Part shown: positions 22,859 through 33,937 of the stretch, one piece after another
Numbering within the stretch: position 1 is the stretch's first letter
How the letters are laid out: each line of letters opens with the position of its first letter
Assembly: GCA_006503535.1 (NCBI GenBank)
Contig: QYRS01000009.1
Span: forward strand, 558,001-622,000
Length of the DNA stretch: 64,000 nucleotides
Direction of reading: 5' to 3'
Source: Arthrinium phaeospermum
Taxonomy: Eukaryota > Ascomycota > Sordariomycetes > Amphisphaeriales > Apiosporaceae
Notes under the pieces: model-generated
The model's input: only the letters and a program-made list of their open reading frames with translations
The model's database searches: none
What the model was told of the DNA's origin: nothing
Translations under genes and position numbers: made by a program

Positions 22859-24032
22859 ATGGATGCATCAAGGGTCTTGACGGTAGCCGCCGCCCAAATG
22901 GGCGGCAACCAGCCGCACGACACCCGGGCCCAGATCCTGGGCCGGATGCTGAAGCTCATGGACCAGGCCGCCGAAGCCGGGGTGCGCCTGCTCGCGTACC
23001 CGGAGCTGGCCCTCACCACCTTCTTCCCGGCGCATTACATGACGGACCCGGAGCAGATCGCCGGGTACTTCGAGCCCACGTCGCCTTCGGACCCCTACGC
23101 CGTCCTCGCGACGCCGCACGCGAAGCCGCTGGTCGACAAGGCCAACCAGCTGGGGATCGACTTCTACCTCGGCTTCGCGGAGCGCTGGACGACAACAGGC
23201 GAGGACGGCGAGCAGACGACGACGGACTACAACACGACGATTTACTACTCGGTGGCCGCCGGCAGGGCCATCGCCAAGTACCGCAAGGTGCATCTTCCGG
23301 GGACCAAGGAGCCCCTGGAGGACCCCAAGGCCTTCCAACAACTGGAGAAACGCTATTTCACGCCGGGCGACCTGGGGTTCCAGGCCTTCCGGGCACCGGG
23401 CCTGGTCGAGGGTACGCTGAAAGCGGAGGATGTGGGGTCGGACACAGACCCGAAGGACACTGTTGGGAAAGGCGACCCCATTCTGGGCATGCTGATTTGC
23501 AACGACAGGCGGTGGCCCGAGGCGTGGCGACCGTACGGACTACAGGTAAGTCGCGGACACCAACCCAACCCAACCCAGTCAGCCCAAGCGCTCGCGAAGA
23601 GAACTGACCCAAACCCCAACCCAGGGCGCCGAGCTCGTCATCGAAGGCTACAACACCACGACCTGGGCCCCGCAGTACAAGGGCACCCCCGAGGAGCAAG
23701 AGTCCCTCGCCTCGTTCCACCACCGGCTTTCGTGCCAGGCGGGCAGCTACCAGAACGGGCTGTGGTCGCTGCACGTGGCCAAGTGCGGCGACGAGGACGG
23801 GCAGTGCCTCATCGGCGGGACCATGATCATCGACCCGCTGGGCCGCGTCGTGGCCGAAGCCAAGACCAAGGACCGAGACGAGCTGGTGGTGGCGACCATC
23901 GACCTGGCGCTGTGCCGGGAGCCGCGGGGAAGGGTGTTCGATTTCGGGAGGCATCGGCGGTTGGAGCACTATGGGTTGGCGGGGCGGCAGGTGGGGTTGG
24001 AGGAGATTCCGTTGCTTGGTCGAGCGGTTTGA
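22859..24032 (+). CDS. N-carbamoyl-D-amino-acid hydrolase-like nitrilase-superfamily amidase
   Basis: Two exons (22859-23545, 23625-24032) join in phase 0 to 365 codons. The nitrilase-superfamily catalytic triad is complete: E49 (YPELALTTFF), K143 (KYRKVHLPG) and C214 (ICNDRRWPE). The stretches LEKRYFTPGDLGF, GAELVIEGYNT and SFHHRLSCQAGSYQNGLWS closely follow bacterial D-carbamoylases, more than fungal beta-alanine synthases. An insertion of about 20 residues precedes the Cys motif. The expected reaction is N-carbamoyl amino acid to amino acid plus CO2 and NH3, the step after a hydantoinase. The intron is unusual in carrying CCAACCCAACCC repeats. The two-exon structure and fungal-type codon bias show that the gene is adapted to this genome, even if its origin was bacterial. 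Confidence 0.92.
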
Positions 24033-24235
24033 TGTGGAGGACAGGGTGTCTCGAGTATGAAGTTGTAGCCGGTTTATTTCGTGACGTATACATCATAACG
24101 TTACTACCAAGTAGTCATCTGAAATGACCAATATGTTGTTCCACACTTTCAGTGTATTTTGCTGTTCATTGGTGGTCGTACTGGTATCGGAAAAAGCTCA
24201 AGTGGGAGTATTAGCATCCGTCTCATAATCCTTGA

Positions 24236-25690
24236 CTACCCCAGTATCTCAGTCCAGTCTGGTTTGACAGTTTGACTGGGGTTGAACATGGAATAGTAGA
24301 ACAGCAGCGCGGTCAGGAAGTGCAGTAAACACCATAGCCCTGGAAACAAAATGGCCCAAAGCCTGGAAGGTGTTGGTCTGTCAGAGCCCAAAATGCCCCA
24401 TAGGCTGGCAGGTGTTGGTCTGTCTACTGGTCTGTCAGAACCCAATAGATCGTGATCTGTCATAAAACGTATCAGGCCGATGGGTACTGTATATGCCAAA
24501 GCGGGGTACCGGTCCTCCGATGCTGTCTTCGGCGGTGGCGGGCTGAGGTTAGAAACGCTCCACACATCCACAAATCTGAGTCCGGCCATGGCTATGGCAA
24601 AGGCGACGAGCTGAGTCCCATAGAGATGTGCACACCATGCGAGAAACGGAGTCCCAGTACTGTACAGACGGCGATGCGATGATGTCATCGACACAATGCC
24701 TGAACCGTGCTTGAGACTTTGGACAAGCATGTTGGAGGCAGAGAAATGTATCCAATATTTGCGAATCAAAGCCTCAATCACAAGACTGTTCAAGCCATGT
24801 CGCCAAACCTGTCTGCCCCCAATGACGATACCAACAATCGCCAAGACAAGCAGGTATAGAAGTGAACATATAACCTGGATCAACTGGGCTAAGTTCGGCT
24901 CTATGAACAGAAGGACAAATAATAGGCTTGAAATAGACCACGAGATGGCTGTAATGCTAACATCCAAAGCTAGCATGGCTGGGAACCGCAGCAGGGCAGG
25001 CGACTCCGGAGTGGGTGATTGACCGCTAGTAACTGCTGGCTCCTCTTCTTGACTTCTCGAGTATCCAAGCATGGAGAAAACCGAAGCCACGAGACTGACA
25101 GGTGTCGCTTGGTGGTGGCCTTCGGCTCCCGAAAGCCAAATGAAATTCAGAGCCAGCTCGTCGCAAATGAAGCTCGCCAAGTAGCACCCCGCCAACAGCT
25201 TGGTGCACAGGATCCCCGAGCATGCGAACAGCTTGACCGCCTGCAGCAGAGGGCCGAGGATGAACGATGCCAGTCGGAGAGTGGTGTTCGTTTCCAGGCC
25301 TCTGGTCGCGTGCTGACCGGCCGTTGCCTCTAGGCGTCTGGGGTTGGGTGCGCCAGTATATTTGGTGGATCGAAAGGCCAATCGCCAGCCAGAATCCTGC
25401 CGTTCAATTTTGATGCACAACAGGACCTCAAGGGTATTGAACATGCACATAACGGGCGAGCATTTCAGAGCGAATCCCCACTCCCGCGGCATGCCCAGGA
25501 TGCTTCCCGAGGGCTGGGTCGCGGCGCCCAGGGCTATGGAGACGATGGCCCAAAAAGTAGATTGCCATGTCAGCTCCTGCTGCTCGCCATTGTCATCTGC
25601 AGGGACTTCAACCTTATCCGGGTCAGGAATGCTGGCTGCAAAAACGACACCAATGCAAAAAGACACGATGATAAAATGACTGAACGCCAT
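24236..25690 (-). CDS. Orphan multi-pass membrane protein
   Basis: A single exon of 484 codons starting at the ATG at 25690. The first residues form a signal-anchor (FIIVSFCIGVVFAAS). Around nine or ten hydrophobic segments follow, including LLRFPAMLALDVSITAIS, LFVLLFIEPNL and LLYLLVLAIVGIVIGG. A C-terminal insert contains two near-identical units (LGSDRPVDRPTPASLWGI, LGSDRPTPSRLWAI) before the last helix. I recognise no family. It resembles uncharacterised fungal membrane proteins of the wax-synthase or receptor kind only in hydrophobicity. It is convergent with the carbamoylase, with 203 bp between the stops. Confidence 0.75.
   Translation of the reverse strand: MAFSHFIIVSFCIGVVFAASIPDPDKVEVPADDNGEQQELTWQSTFWAIVSIALGAATQPSGSILGMPREWGFALKCSPVMCMFNTLEVLLCIKIERQDSGWRLAFRSTKYTGAPNPRRLEATAGQHATRGLETNTTLRLASFILGPLLQAVKLFACSGILCTKLLAGCYLASFICDELALNFIWLSGAEGHHQATPVSLVASVFSMLGYSRSQEEEPAVTSGQSPTPESPALLRFPAMLALDVSITAISWSISSLLFVLLFIEPNLAQLIQVICSLLYLLVLAIVGIVIGGRQVWRHGLNSLVIEALIRKYWIHFSASNMLVQSLKHGSGIVSMTSSHRRLYSTGTPFLAWCAHLYGTQLVAFAIAMAGLRFVDVWSVSNLSPPPPKTASEDRYPALAYTVPIGLIRFMTDHDLLGSDRPVDRPTPASLWGILGSDRPTPSRLWAILFPGLWCLLHFLTALLFYYSMFNPSQTVKPDWTEILG
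24350..24455. repeat. Imperfect tandem repeat coding for a DRPTP unit
   Basis: Two neighbouring units sharing the string GGTGTTGGTCTGTC lie inside the membrane-protein gene. A further short TGGTCTGTC copy is present. The repeat gives the doubled LGSDRP...LW protein motif. Confidence 0.65.
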
Positions 25691-26295
25691 TTATTTTTGT
25701 TTCCGACCGTACGGGATGGGGTTTGATGGAGACTTCAAGAAAACATTGTTATCCAAGAATAACACTGAACGGGGGAGCAGTCAGCCCCGGATTCAGGCCC
25801 CCCTGTCACGGCGGGGTAATGTGCTATGGGTGATGCGTGTCGCAATACTCGCAAATGTCAGGCTCTCCAACAAGAAGATAATCACCTTAACACGAGATTC
25901 AATTCGGTGAGGCTCTTACTCTTACAGAACAAATTTCAACTCAGATGACTCAATTCTCCATCCAATCATATACATAAGTTGCACCAGTGTTTCCTCGCTG
26001 TAAATTGACTGCAACGGCGGCGCAATCGACCCCGGGTCTTAATGTGACCCGGTTGAGATTGCAGGGCTGACGTGAAATCCACTGGTCTCTAGCGCGGCAG
26101 TTAAACTAGGCGTAAGCCGCTGCCTAAACGTACCGACTGGCTGGTAGCTCGTTGCAAATCATCGTCGGGCCAATTGACCTTGGTCGGGCAATCCGGGGAA
26201 TCGGTGTAGGACGAGATTTAAGGCTTTTACCGTCTCCCTCTCTCTGCCCGACATGGAGGTTTACCTCGCTCTTTCCTTCTCCCAACAGTCTTCCC
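25691..26295. other. Divergent intergenic region
   Basis: Promoter space between the membrane-protein gene (minus) and the amidase gene (plus). No gene is seen. Confidence 0.45.
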
Positions 26296-27614
26296 ATGGC
26301 GCAACGCACGCGGAACAATAGCGAGATACCAGTCTACACCATCGACCTGGCCGCGGCGCCGAAGCTGCGGTATCTCGAAATCGCCAAAGATTTCGCCCCG
26401 CTCATCGGTTCGCTAACCCCCATATTCGATTCCGTCGTCGAAGATACCATACCGTATCCCGCTCTACGCAAGCTGGCCAAGACAGCGGCCAAGCACTGTC
26501 TGACCCACCTGCACGATGATGACGAGACCCAGGAGCTTCGGGGCATTTCCGAGGTGACGGGCGTGGACATGTATCTGCTGGTGGCCTTCAACACATTACT
26601 CGACTGCTTGCTCGGCTGCACGTCGGGCGCGGTGCCCGTTTCTTCGAATCCCAAGACGAGTCCGCCCGGTACCAGATTGATGCACTTTCGCACGCTGGAC
26701 TGGGGCATGCCGGGCCTGCGAGACGTCCTCGTGGAGCTGGAGTTCATCGACTCAGCATCACTAGACCCGACCGCGGTCCTTGCGCGCTCGATCACCTATG
26801 CCGGTTACGTGGGGGTCCTCACTGGCGTCCGGTCGGTCTCCCCTTTCTCAACACCCACGCTCGCGTTGGCTGATATTTGTCTTGACGCAGAAAAGGCCTA
26901 TCAATGGCCATGAACTTTAGGCCAAATCGAAACTGCTCGGCATATGCGCTCCGATGGCACCAGCTCATGATTCTCCTGGGTCGGCGGAAATCTCTTTCGT
27001 CTACCTTGCGATCTTCCATACTCCCTGGTGCGATGTTCTCTTCTGGTTTCAGGGATGATGACCGTGACTTGGGCAGGACAGTGGCCCAACTGCTACCTGC
27101 CAAGATGGCGCCTTGCTACCTCACCCTGTGCGACGGCAAGGAGGTCACCGTCATCGAGAAGGACCTTAGGTCCGGAAGGGTCCGCTCTTCGGCAGAGTTC
27201 CTGGTGCAGACAAACCACGACGTCATTCCCCGGCCCATCAGCAACACTGGAGAGAAACATGCGCCAGATGACCAGGATCTGAACCGGGCCATGCTGAAGC
27301 TCGAGGGCTGGCTGGAAGAATCGAGTGAGCGGTTCGACAGCGTGGTCCAGAAATGGGACCGCCACGTCCGAAAGGTCCAGTCATCAAGCCGCGGCTCGAC
27401 GGAGCAGGATGCGACCAAGTATACGGATGGGCCACTCAGACAGTCCATTGCCGCGAAGGCGATAGGGAAGCCGGCCCTCAAGCGGTGGCTGCAGTCACAG
27501 CAAGTCATGGGGGAGTGCACACATTTTGCCACTATTATGGACCCCTATGATGGGACGATACCTTGGATCAAGCGAGGGAATATCTTGTGCGAGCCCTATG
27601 CTGAAACTCGATAA
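26296..27614 (+). CDS. Acid ceramidase / N-acylethanolamine amidase-like protein
   Basis: Two exons (26296-26831, 26891-27614) join to 420 codons. The N-terminal part begins with VYTIDLAAAPKLRY. The nucleophile motif GCTSG (C108) follows, then HFRTLDWG (R132, D135), the substrate-positioning Arg/Asp seen in Ntn-hydrolases of the NAAA/acid ceramidase family. Removing the 59-nt intron restores TGVR-KGLSMAMNFRPN, a classic stretch of this family. In relatives, autocleavage before the Cys gives two subunits. It should hydrolyse the amide bond of ceramides or N-acylethanolamines. No clear signal peptide is visible. The intron donor is GTCGGT, which is non-consensus but is the only choice that keeps the frame. 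Confidence 0.85.
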
Positions 27615-28006
27615 CAGCCAAGACTATCCCGAGTTTCCATGGATCAACTAGATGCGACCCAGTCCCTCTTCAGCCAAAGGTGCAAACATGCACGGTTCCC
27701 TTTTCACTACTCTATGATAATCAAAGAGTGAATATGTGCTACCGGTCTTGCCATGGGCAGGCAGAAAAAGAAAAGATGGTTGTTCCATGCCGGAGATTGC
27801 CGTATGACGTGAGCCTTGGCGTTCTTATTACCTATGGCCTCGGGAAGGTGGTGGGCGATGGCAGTATTTGCCAGCCCCGCCAGACAGATCTTATATCATT
27901 TCCAGATCAGGTATCTTAGTTTGGTTATTTACTTCTCTACTCACCGGAGTTCCTTGGACACATACATACCCTACTTGCTTCATATACACCAGATGAATAC
28001 AACAAC
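27615..28006. other. Intergenic region
   Basis: No supported gene. The last 70 bases before the HET-gene ATG are AT-rich, as in a 5' leader. Confidence 0.45.
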
Positions 28007-30418
28007 ATGACCACAAATGGAGTAACAATCGAGAGTCATGTTTCACAGCTGAATACCTGGCTCCAAAACTGTAACGAGCACCATGACGAGGATTGCCAGG
28101 CCGCTCCCATTGGCAAGAGGCCGTCGCATCATATACCGGACTGGGTCATCGATACTGAAGATGCCTGCGTCGTCCGCGGGTGCAGCGTCCCACGATATGT
28201 GGCTCTCAGCTACGTGTGGGGTCATCCCCCCGCTGATAGCGGCCCATATTTCTACAGACCTACAGAAGGGAAGAGAAAAGTTGACTGGCCTGCCAACATA
28301 GAACGACCAGTCCGTGAAACAGACGGCGACCCTAATGCGAGAGGTCGACGAGATGCGCACGATTCAGGCAATAGTCGCAATGAGGGCTCCAGGGCAAAAG
28401 CTTTGGCAGATGGAGACCGCTTGATGCTACTGAAAGACAATCTCGACGACTTCTGTACCAAAGGATTCTTGCAGACAGATGTGCTGGACAAAGTACCAGC
28501 GGTTGTCAGGGATGCCATCAACCTCGTACGATGCTCGAAAGTCAGATACCTCTGGGTGGACTGCTTGTGTATTGTCCAGTATGACGACACCACAAGAGAT
28601 CGGGTTGGCCTCATGAATGAAATCTACTCGGGGTCCTACTTCACCATAATAGCTGCGGCAAAATCAACAAGAGGTCTATACGGTTTACATCCAAATCACA
28701 GACGGTACTTTGACGAAGACAAACCCTCGGCTTCAAGGCTGCATGAAAGGCTCCTCTGTTCACACTGGGCTTCGAGAGGGTGGACTTTTCAGGAGCAATT
28801 GCTCTCCAAGCGCGCAATGGTTTTTCTCGACGATGTTTATTTCTGGGATTGTCGGCGCGAAGTTCAATGCCCCCGCAGCGCTCCAGCCGACGAGATTGCG
28901 AGGAAATACTTGTGGACGGATCGTAACTTGCGTGAATCTCGAGAAGACTGTTACTCGATAGATGGAAGACGGCGGATAGGGAAAGGCACGCTGCAACGCA
29001 AAGACACGCCCCCTTCCGCCCCCGATCTGAAATTGTACGTCGAGCTAGTGTGTCGTTACAATAATCGGCAACTCACCTACGACCAAGACGCCCTTCCCGC
29101 CTTCTCCGGCGTCATTGAAGAGTTGTCGCAAGGCGGGTTTGTCGGCGGCTTCATCTGCGGACTGCCCGCGATCCTTCTTGACTCGGCTCTTCTTTGGCAA
29201 CCGACTACCGTAGCGCGACGACGGTCGGTCACGGAGTCGGCGGCCAGGCTAGCTCCCAAAGCGCCTTTGCCCTCCTGGTCCTGGGTAGGTTGGCAATGCC
29301 GCATTGCCCCCGATCACCTGCTATGTGATTGGGTAAAGAACTTGAAGTTCGACGAGAACCGAGATTTTCCCACTTGCACAGTTGAGAAGTTGGTAGATTG
29401 GTCCACCGTTTCATACGAAGCTCCCTTTTCCGACCAATCCCCCATTAATGAGCCAGGGCTTATGCAGGGGTACAAGGCGTCCAGGGGACCACGTAGCCCT
29501 GGGACTCTCCCTCCAGAGTGGTCTTACAAGCCTGGCTATGTCGACCCCGTTACTATACAATATCACCCATCAGCATTTGTCCAAGGCAATACAACCGGAG
29601 TATACTATCGTTACCCGCTGCCAGCACGTAATACCGGGTCTGCCAAAGGATTCGCCAGAAACGGCTCTCTCATATCTTGCACAACGAAGAGAGCCCTGTT
29701 TCGCGCACGGAGGGTTCTAGTTCCATACACACCACCTAAGCGAAAGCTTACCAGAAAGTATAGTAGGATACATCCGCATGTGTCGATCATTGATACGGAG
29801 TTGTACGCAACCCCTTGGCCCGAGGAAAACTGTCCGGTTGTTACACTCGAAGACAGCAGAGGAAGATGGGCAGGGACCTTGCAAATTATGGATAGCGAAA
29901 CCATTATACGATCCGGATTGGACTTGGAACTGATCGCCATCTCCACCGGCAGCCGACCCTGTGCCGATGCCGACAGACCCTACCCAGAAGAAGTCGACAG
30001 TACGGGGTCATGGTACTATCCGTTCGATCGCCGCAAACATCAGCCTCAAAGGTTTCACTTCAAACCGCTCGATTCGCCGACTTTCGAGGAATGTGTCAAG
30101 CGCACATTTTTCAATGAGTTCCGCGACCCATTTCTCGAGGAAACCCAACGCCATATCGACGAAGGCATCGACGTTGGGCCCTTTGCTCGTCGCTGGGCAT
30201 CCATCGCGAACGGGACCCAGAGTCGCAGTCTCAAAAGGAAAGGGCCTGAGAAAAACGGCGAGCTACAGCCGGCCGAGGAGACTGAGCAATACCAATACTA
30301 CAACGTCTTATGGGTGGACATCATGGATGGTATCATGTACCGGAAGGCCGCTGGTCGAGTACCGAAGGAGATTTGGGAACAAAACTGCGGAGAACCCGAG
30401 AGGATTGTGTTAGGGTAG
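28007..30418 (+). CDS. HET-domain protein (heterokaryon-incompatibility type)
   Basis: A single exon of 803 codons from the ATG at 28007. The HET domain shows its three blocks in order: YVALSYVWG (about residues 64-72), YLWVDCLCIVQYDD (about 180), and RGWTFQEQLLSKR (about 260), followed by FWDC. The region between blocks 1 and 2 is longer than usual (charged, 80-100 residues). The C-terminal half has no known domain; it includes LPSWSWVGWQC, typical of large HET proteins. HET proteins mediate non-self recognition and cell death after hyphal fusion, and are usually found in large, fast-evolving families. The partner is unknown. Confidence 0.92.
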   Translation: MTTNGVTIESHVSQLNTWLQNCNEHHDEDCQAAPIGKRPSHHIPDWVIDTEDACVVRGCSVPRYVALSYVWGHPPADSGPYFYRPTEGKRKVDWPANIERPVRETDGDPNARGRRDAHDSGNSRNEGSRAKALADGDRLMLLKDNLDDFCTKGFLQTDVLDKVPAVVRDAINLVRCSKVRYLWVDCLCIVQYDDTTRDRVGLMNEIYSGSYFTIIAAAKSTRGLYGLHPNHRRYFDEDKPSASRLHERLLCSHWASRGWTFQEQLLSKRAMVFLDDVYFWDCRREVQCPRSAPADEIARKYLWTDRNLRESREDCYSIDGRRRIGKGTLQRKDTPPSAPDLKLYVELVCRYNNRQLTYDQDALPAFSGVIEELSQGGFVGGFICGLPAILLDSALLWQPTTVARRRSVTESAARLAPKAPLPSWSWVGWQCRIAPDHLLCDWVKNLKFDENRDFPTCTVEKLVDWSTVSYEAPFSDQSPINEPGLMQGYKASRGPRSPGTLPPEWSYKPGYVDPVTIQYHPSAFVQGNTTGVYYRYPLPARNTGSAKGFARNGSLISCTTKRALFRARRVLVPYTPPKRKLTRKYSRIHPHVSIIDTELYATPWPEENCPVVTLEDSRGRWAGTLQIMDSETIIRSGLDLELIAISTGSRPCADADRPYPEEVDSTGSWYYPFDRRKHQPQRFHFKPLDSPTFEECVKRTFFNEFRDPFLEETQRHIDEGIDVGPFARRWASIANGTQSRSLKRKGPEKNGELQPAEETEQYQYYNVLWVDIMDGIMYRKAAGRVPKEIWEQNCGEPERIVLG

Positions 30419-31781
30419 TTCATTTTCTTTTCATGGTCGACTAGATTGCTACTGAGGATTGACCATATCGGCTAGAAGCGGTAATGCTTATTCGATCAGT
30501 TTTAGAAGAACGCCCCGGGGATATTATTGTTTTTTCGCCTCACGGGGCGCAACTTCACTCGGTTCATCGTGTCTTGGCCGGTCTTTAGTCTTTATAGATT
30601 TCCATCGGTCCACGGTCGGCGCCAAGCTCAAGACGAAGTAACTGGTGACACGGCGACCCCCTTGTCTGAACCAGCCGTCGTGGAGACAAGCCCAACCGAC
30701 CTTCGCACCATCCGTTTTCGAGCCCTGACCGCAGTCAAAAGGCATAACAAGACCACACGAGCTGAATTGACCGAGCATATAGCGAGAGAGTGGTAATGCC
30801 GAAGGGTGGCATAGGTCGACCTCTCTCTGGTTCCGTCCCAATCCAAGTGAAGGAAAGCATCCGCTTGCATCAACATCCAAAAGAAGACCAACCGCTTCGA
30901 GCCGCCAAAGACGACTTTGATATCATCGAGAACTCCGCCTGCCGCTGATATTAGCTTCGGGCCTCCGGTAATAATGGCTAATGTGCGCCTTGTGCAGGGA
31001 CTTGCCGCTTTCGATGAATTCCTTCTCATCCTCGAGCCGTTTGCTCACGTATGCTCGACCATCACTTGATTCCATGAAGAGGCCGAACATGGAAATGGCA
31101 CAGAAGACGGCGCAACAGGCGTAGATCATGATAGAATACAGCTCAGAAATATTATGCTGGGCAGTATTTGTGAACAGTGAAAAGTTGCTCGAGGACGTAA
31201 GATTTGCCGTCACTCAAGGGGAATGACAGATTGCTCAGGTGCATTTTGACCGAGACCAAAGTGTTTGCTTGAGACAGGCAATGCTGGCCCCTTCCCTTGC
31301 TAGGAGCAAACATCCTCGCAGTTGCACCATCCCTTCGTAACGACGTTGTGCTTGCAAATGAGAGAGCTGCACGATTTGACGAAATAACCGAATTCATCAT
31401 GCCCGGAGACCTGGGGCAAAGGCTTTACGTGGTCGGTATAGGTGTCGGTTGAAGTGAGGCCCGTACTCCGTAGTCAGATAAGCATCGTTAATGACATCAG
31501 AGGAGCTGTTAAAGGGTGTGGGTGGCGCCAATCACCTCGGATCACCTCCAATTAGTAGGGCAGTCAATCCAGTTATGCTGGCACGCCAAGACGATCAGCC
31601 GCCGGAACGTTACCAGGCCGCATCGGCGAATACCGTTATACGCCGTATACCAAGCACCTAAGCGCGCTGCATACCGCGAATACGGGTCGCAAGCGTATAT
31701 AGATGCTGAGGTCGCCTCCTTTATGCCAATCAATCTTGGCCCCTCAACTTCTAAATTTCAGGCTTCCGACCGACAGTTAAC
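30419..31781. other. Intergenic region with possible gene relics
   Basis: No firm gene. The minus strand has an ATG-started frame (31152-31400) and an overlapping frame (30923-31213) with a hydrophobic segment (MIYACCAVFCAISMFGLFM), but I could not join them with credible splice sites. A relic of a membrane protein is possible. Confidence 0.3.
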
Positions 31782-32672
31782 ATGGCTTACAACGCAGGAC
31801 AAGGTCCGACCCCTATTTACTACCCCGTCCCACCGTCAAGCAACGGCATGGCGATGCGACCACCACCACCACAATACGGCGTGCCGCCAAACCCCGGTTG
31901 GGTGCAGCCGCAGCACCAACCAGTCTATCCCCAAGCACCCGGGCCGTCTTATGGGCAAGTGCCGCCAAATGGGTATCCAGCACCACCACCAGCGATGGCA
32001 ATGATGAACGGCGCCCCGCAACAGGCGTACGCGCAAACACCTGGATTCGCACCCCCTCCGCCCCAGGTGCCCCAGAAGCTACTCTTCACCATGCAGTCCA
32101 AGAACTACATCATCACCGACCCCATCACTTCCAGAGTCCTCTTCACCGCCATCCGCGCCAGCTCCGTCTCGTCATTCTCGTCGTCCAATCCGCCGCATAT
32201 GACAGTGCATCGAGGTGACGCCACAGGCCCCGAACTTGCCACGGTGCACTACCACACCTTCACCACCTCGAAGATGGACGTGACGCTGCGTCTCGGTGGA
32301 GGAAGCAGCAGTAGTCAGCGATATAAGAAGGACTTCGACAGCACGACGGGCCTAGGCCGGCTGCGGTGGCAGAACGAGTCGTCTTCGCTCTTCAGTTGCA
32401 GCGACAAAGGGCTGAAGCTCGAGGCCTCGACGGGCGGGTATCTGGGCACCATCGCCAAGTTCGAGGCGGCGAAAGGAGGGAGCAAGGCGAAGGGGGACGG
32501 TCTCCTTACCATACTGTCACGCAACCCCTTGAACTTCATGCAACTCGAAGAGGTCGTGGCGACGTGCGTGTTCGAGAGGGAGAGGAGGCGGCGCGAGTCC
32601 GAGACGGAGTCGGCCGTCGGCGGGGTCGCGGATGCGTCAGGGGCTGTGGCCGCGGCTGCAGGCGGAAGCTAG
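31782..32672 (+). CDS. Tubby-like (DUF6593-type) protein with Pro-rich N-terminus
   Basis: A single exon of 296 codons with start context TTAACATGGC. The first 95 residues are Pro/Gln/Tyr-rich (repeated PPP, YPQAPG). From about residue 98 the sequence QKLLFTMQSKNYIITDPITS...LFTAIRAS...HMTVHRG...ATVHYHTFTTSKMDVTL resembles the Tubby/LURP-like beta-barrel fold common in fungal DUF6593 proteins. The C-terminal segment QLEEVVATCVFERERRRRESE agrees with that fold's end. The function of these proteins is unknown; phosphoinositide binding is suspected from the fold. Confidence 0.75.
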   Translation: MAYNAGQGPTPIYYPVPPSSNGMAMRPPPPQYGVPPNPGWVQPQHQPVYPQAPGPSYGQVPPNGYPAPPPAMAMMNGAPQQAYAQTPGFAPPPPQVPQKLLFTMQSKNYIITDPITSRVLFTAIRASSVSSFSSSNPPHMTVHRGDATGPELATVHYHTFTTSKMDVTLRLGGGSSSSQRYKKDFDSTTGLGRLRWQNESSSLFSCSDKGLKLEASTGGYLGTIAKFEAAKGGSKAKGDGLLTILSRNPLNFMQLEEVVATCVFERERRRRESETESAVGGVADASGAVAAAAGGS

Positions 32673-33937
32673 GTCTGGGGGAGGAGAGGATGGCAAACCC
32701 CGGTCCAGGTCAGTCCTGGTCTTGACCCGAGTCTCGCGCCACCATGGCGCTATCTGTTTCCCCGTGTCGTCCCCAGATGGCAATATCTCGATGATAGCTC
32801 AAATGAGAGAAGAAAACATCCCATATCATCAGTCTAGAGAAACGTTCCGTTGACGAGTCGTGATTCCCGCGGTACCTGTTTCAAACCCCTGGATTGATCT
32901 TGGCATCACGGTGATATTCGCGATCGATGCTGGGTTCCTTCAGCCAGTCACGATTGCGTTCCCGCCCGCCGTGCAGGTCGCCGTCGCCACGGAGGCAACT
33001 CCCCATGCCTCCGCCAAACAGCATTTGCCTCTTTAATTCCAATTATAGCCACTCATGCGTCCGTATGGCACCGGCGCCCTCTGAAGTTTCGAGGCGGAGT
33101 GAATTCTAAAATGCTCAAATGTCCAAAATGCCCCTCAAGCAGCTTGGGGCGCAAACGCCAAGCTTCATGCGTTCTAGCTGCGCCAAGTGGGTTGGGTTTG
33201 CCTGGTCGTTTCGCTGCCAACAGTGGAGCCGGCCCGTTGGCCTCTTGATAGGCCCGCGACCCCTGTCTGGGATCCCTATAAGGGCACGGCTACTAATCCG
33301 GACGGCAGGGGACTCACCCAATCTGGCTAATGAGGCTAGGTGAGGGATCCTGTCGGTTAATGCGCTAGGAGACTTCAGGGGGTCCACTCGGGCGATTATG
33401 GTGACATGGGGAGCTTTGGCCCCTGACGTCGATCCACTCGCAATGGAACCCGGAGGCTCAATCATGTGGCCGACCTTATCGGCTGTGGTCTGCCAGTTCC
33501 TCTGATTTCTGCAGGAGTCGTTTTGACACCTGCGAGATGCAACGGTGACCGCAGCAATCGGGGTGGGCCAGGGAGCCTTCGCCTGTGACCTTTCGGCACG
33601 TTTGCGCAAATTGGAGTTGGATCCAACTGGGGATCGCTAACTCCTTCTCTCGAGGCGAACGAAAGAGTGCGACTGAACAATTAGAGAGTGCCTTTCCAGT
33701 ATATAATCTGCATCACCCGACGTGATGTCCCGACTTTTGGTTCCTCATCCAGCCAACCTTCCAACCTTCACTCCCAACAACCCACACTTTTATCCCTTCT
33801 TTTTTCACATTCTTTGAGTTGATCTCACCTTCGCACTAGCTGCTTGATATTACATTCTCTCTTCTATAAAAAAAAGCCAACCCAGCCCACTCTTTTCCCA
33901 GATCAACTCAACAACAACTCCACCCACTCCAGTCAAA
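32673..33937. other. Intergenic region, promoter of the secreted-protein gene
   Basis: No gene is supported. The last 250 bp are CT-rich and include the TATA-like motif listed separately. Confidence 0.45.
33700..33707 (+). promoter_or_regulatory. TATA-like box of the secreted-protein gene
   Basis: TATATAAT lies about 230 bp upstream of the ATG at 33938 and is followed by long CT-rich stretches and a CAA-rich leader, a common arrangement in strongly expressed fungal genes. Confidence 0.4.
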
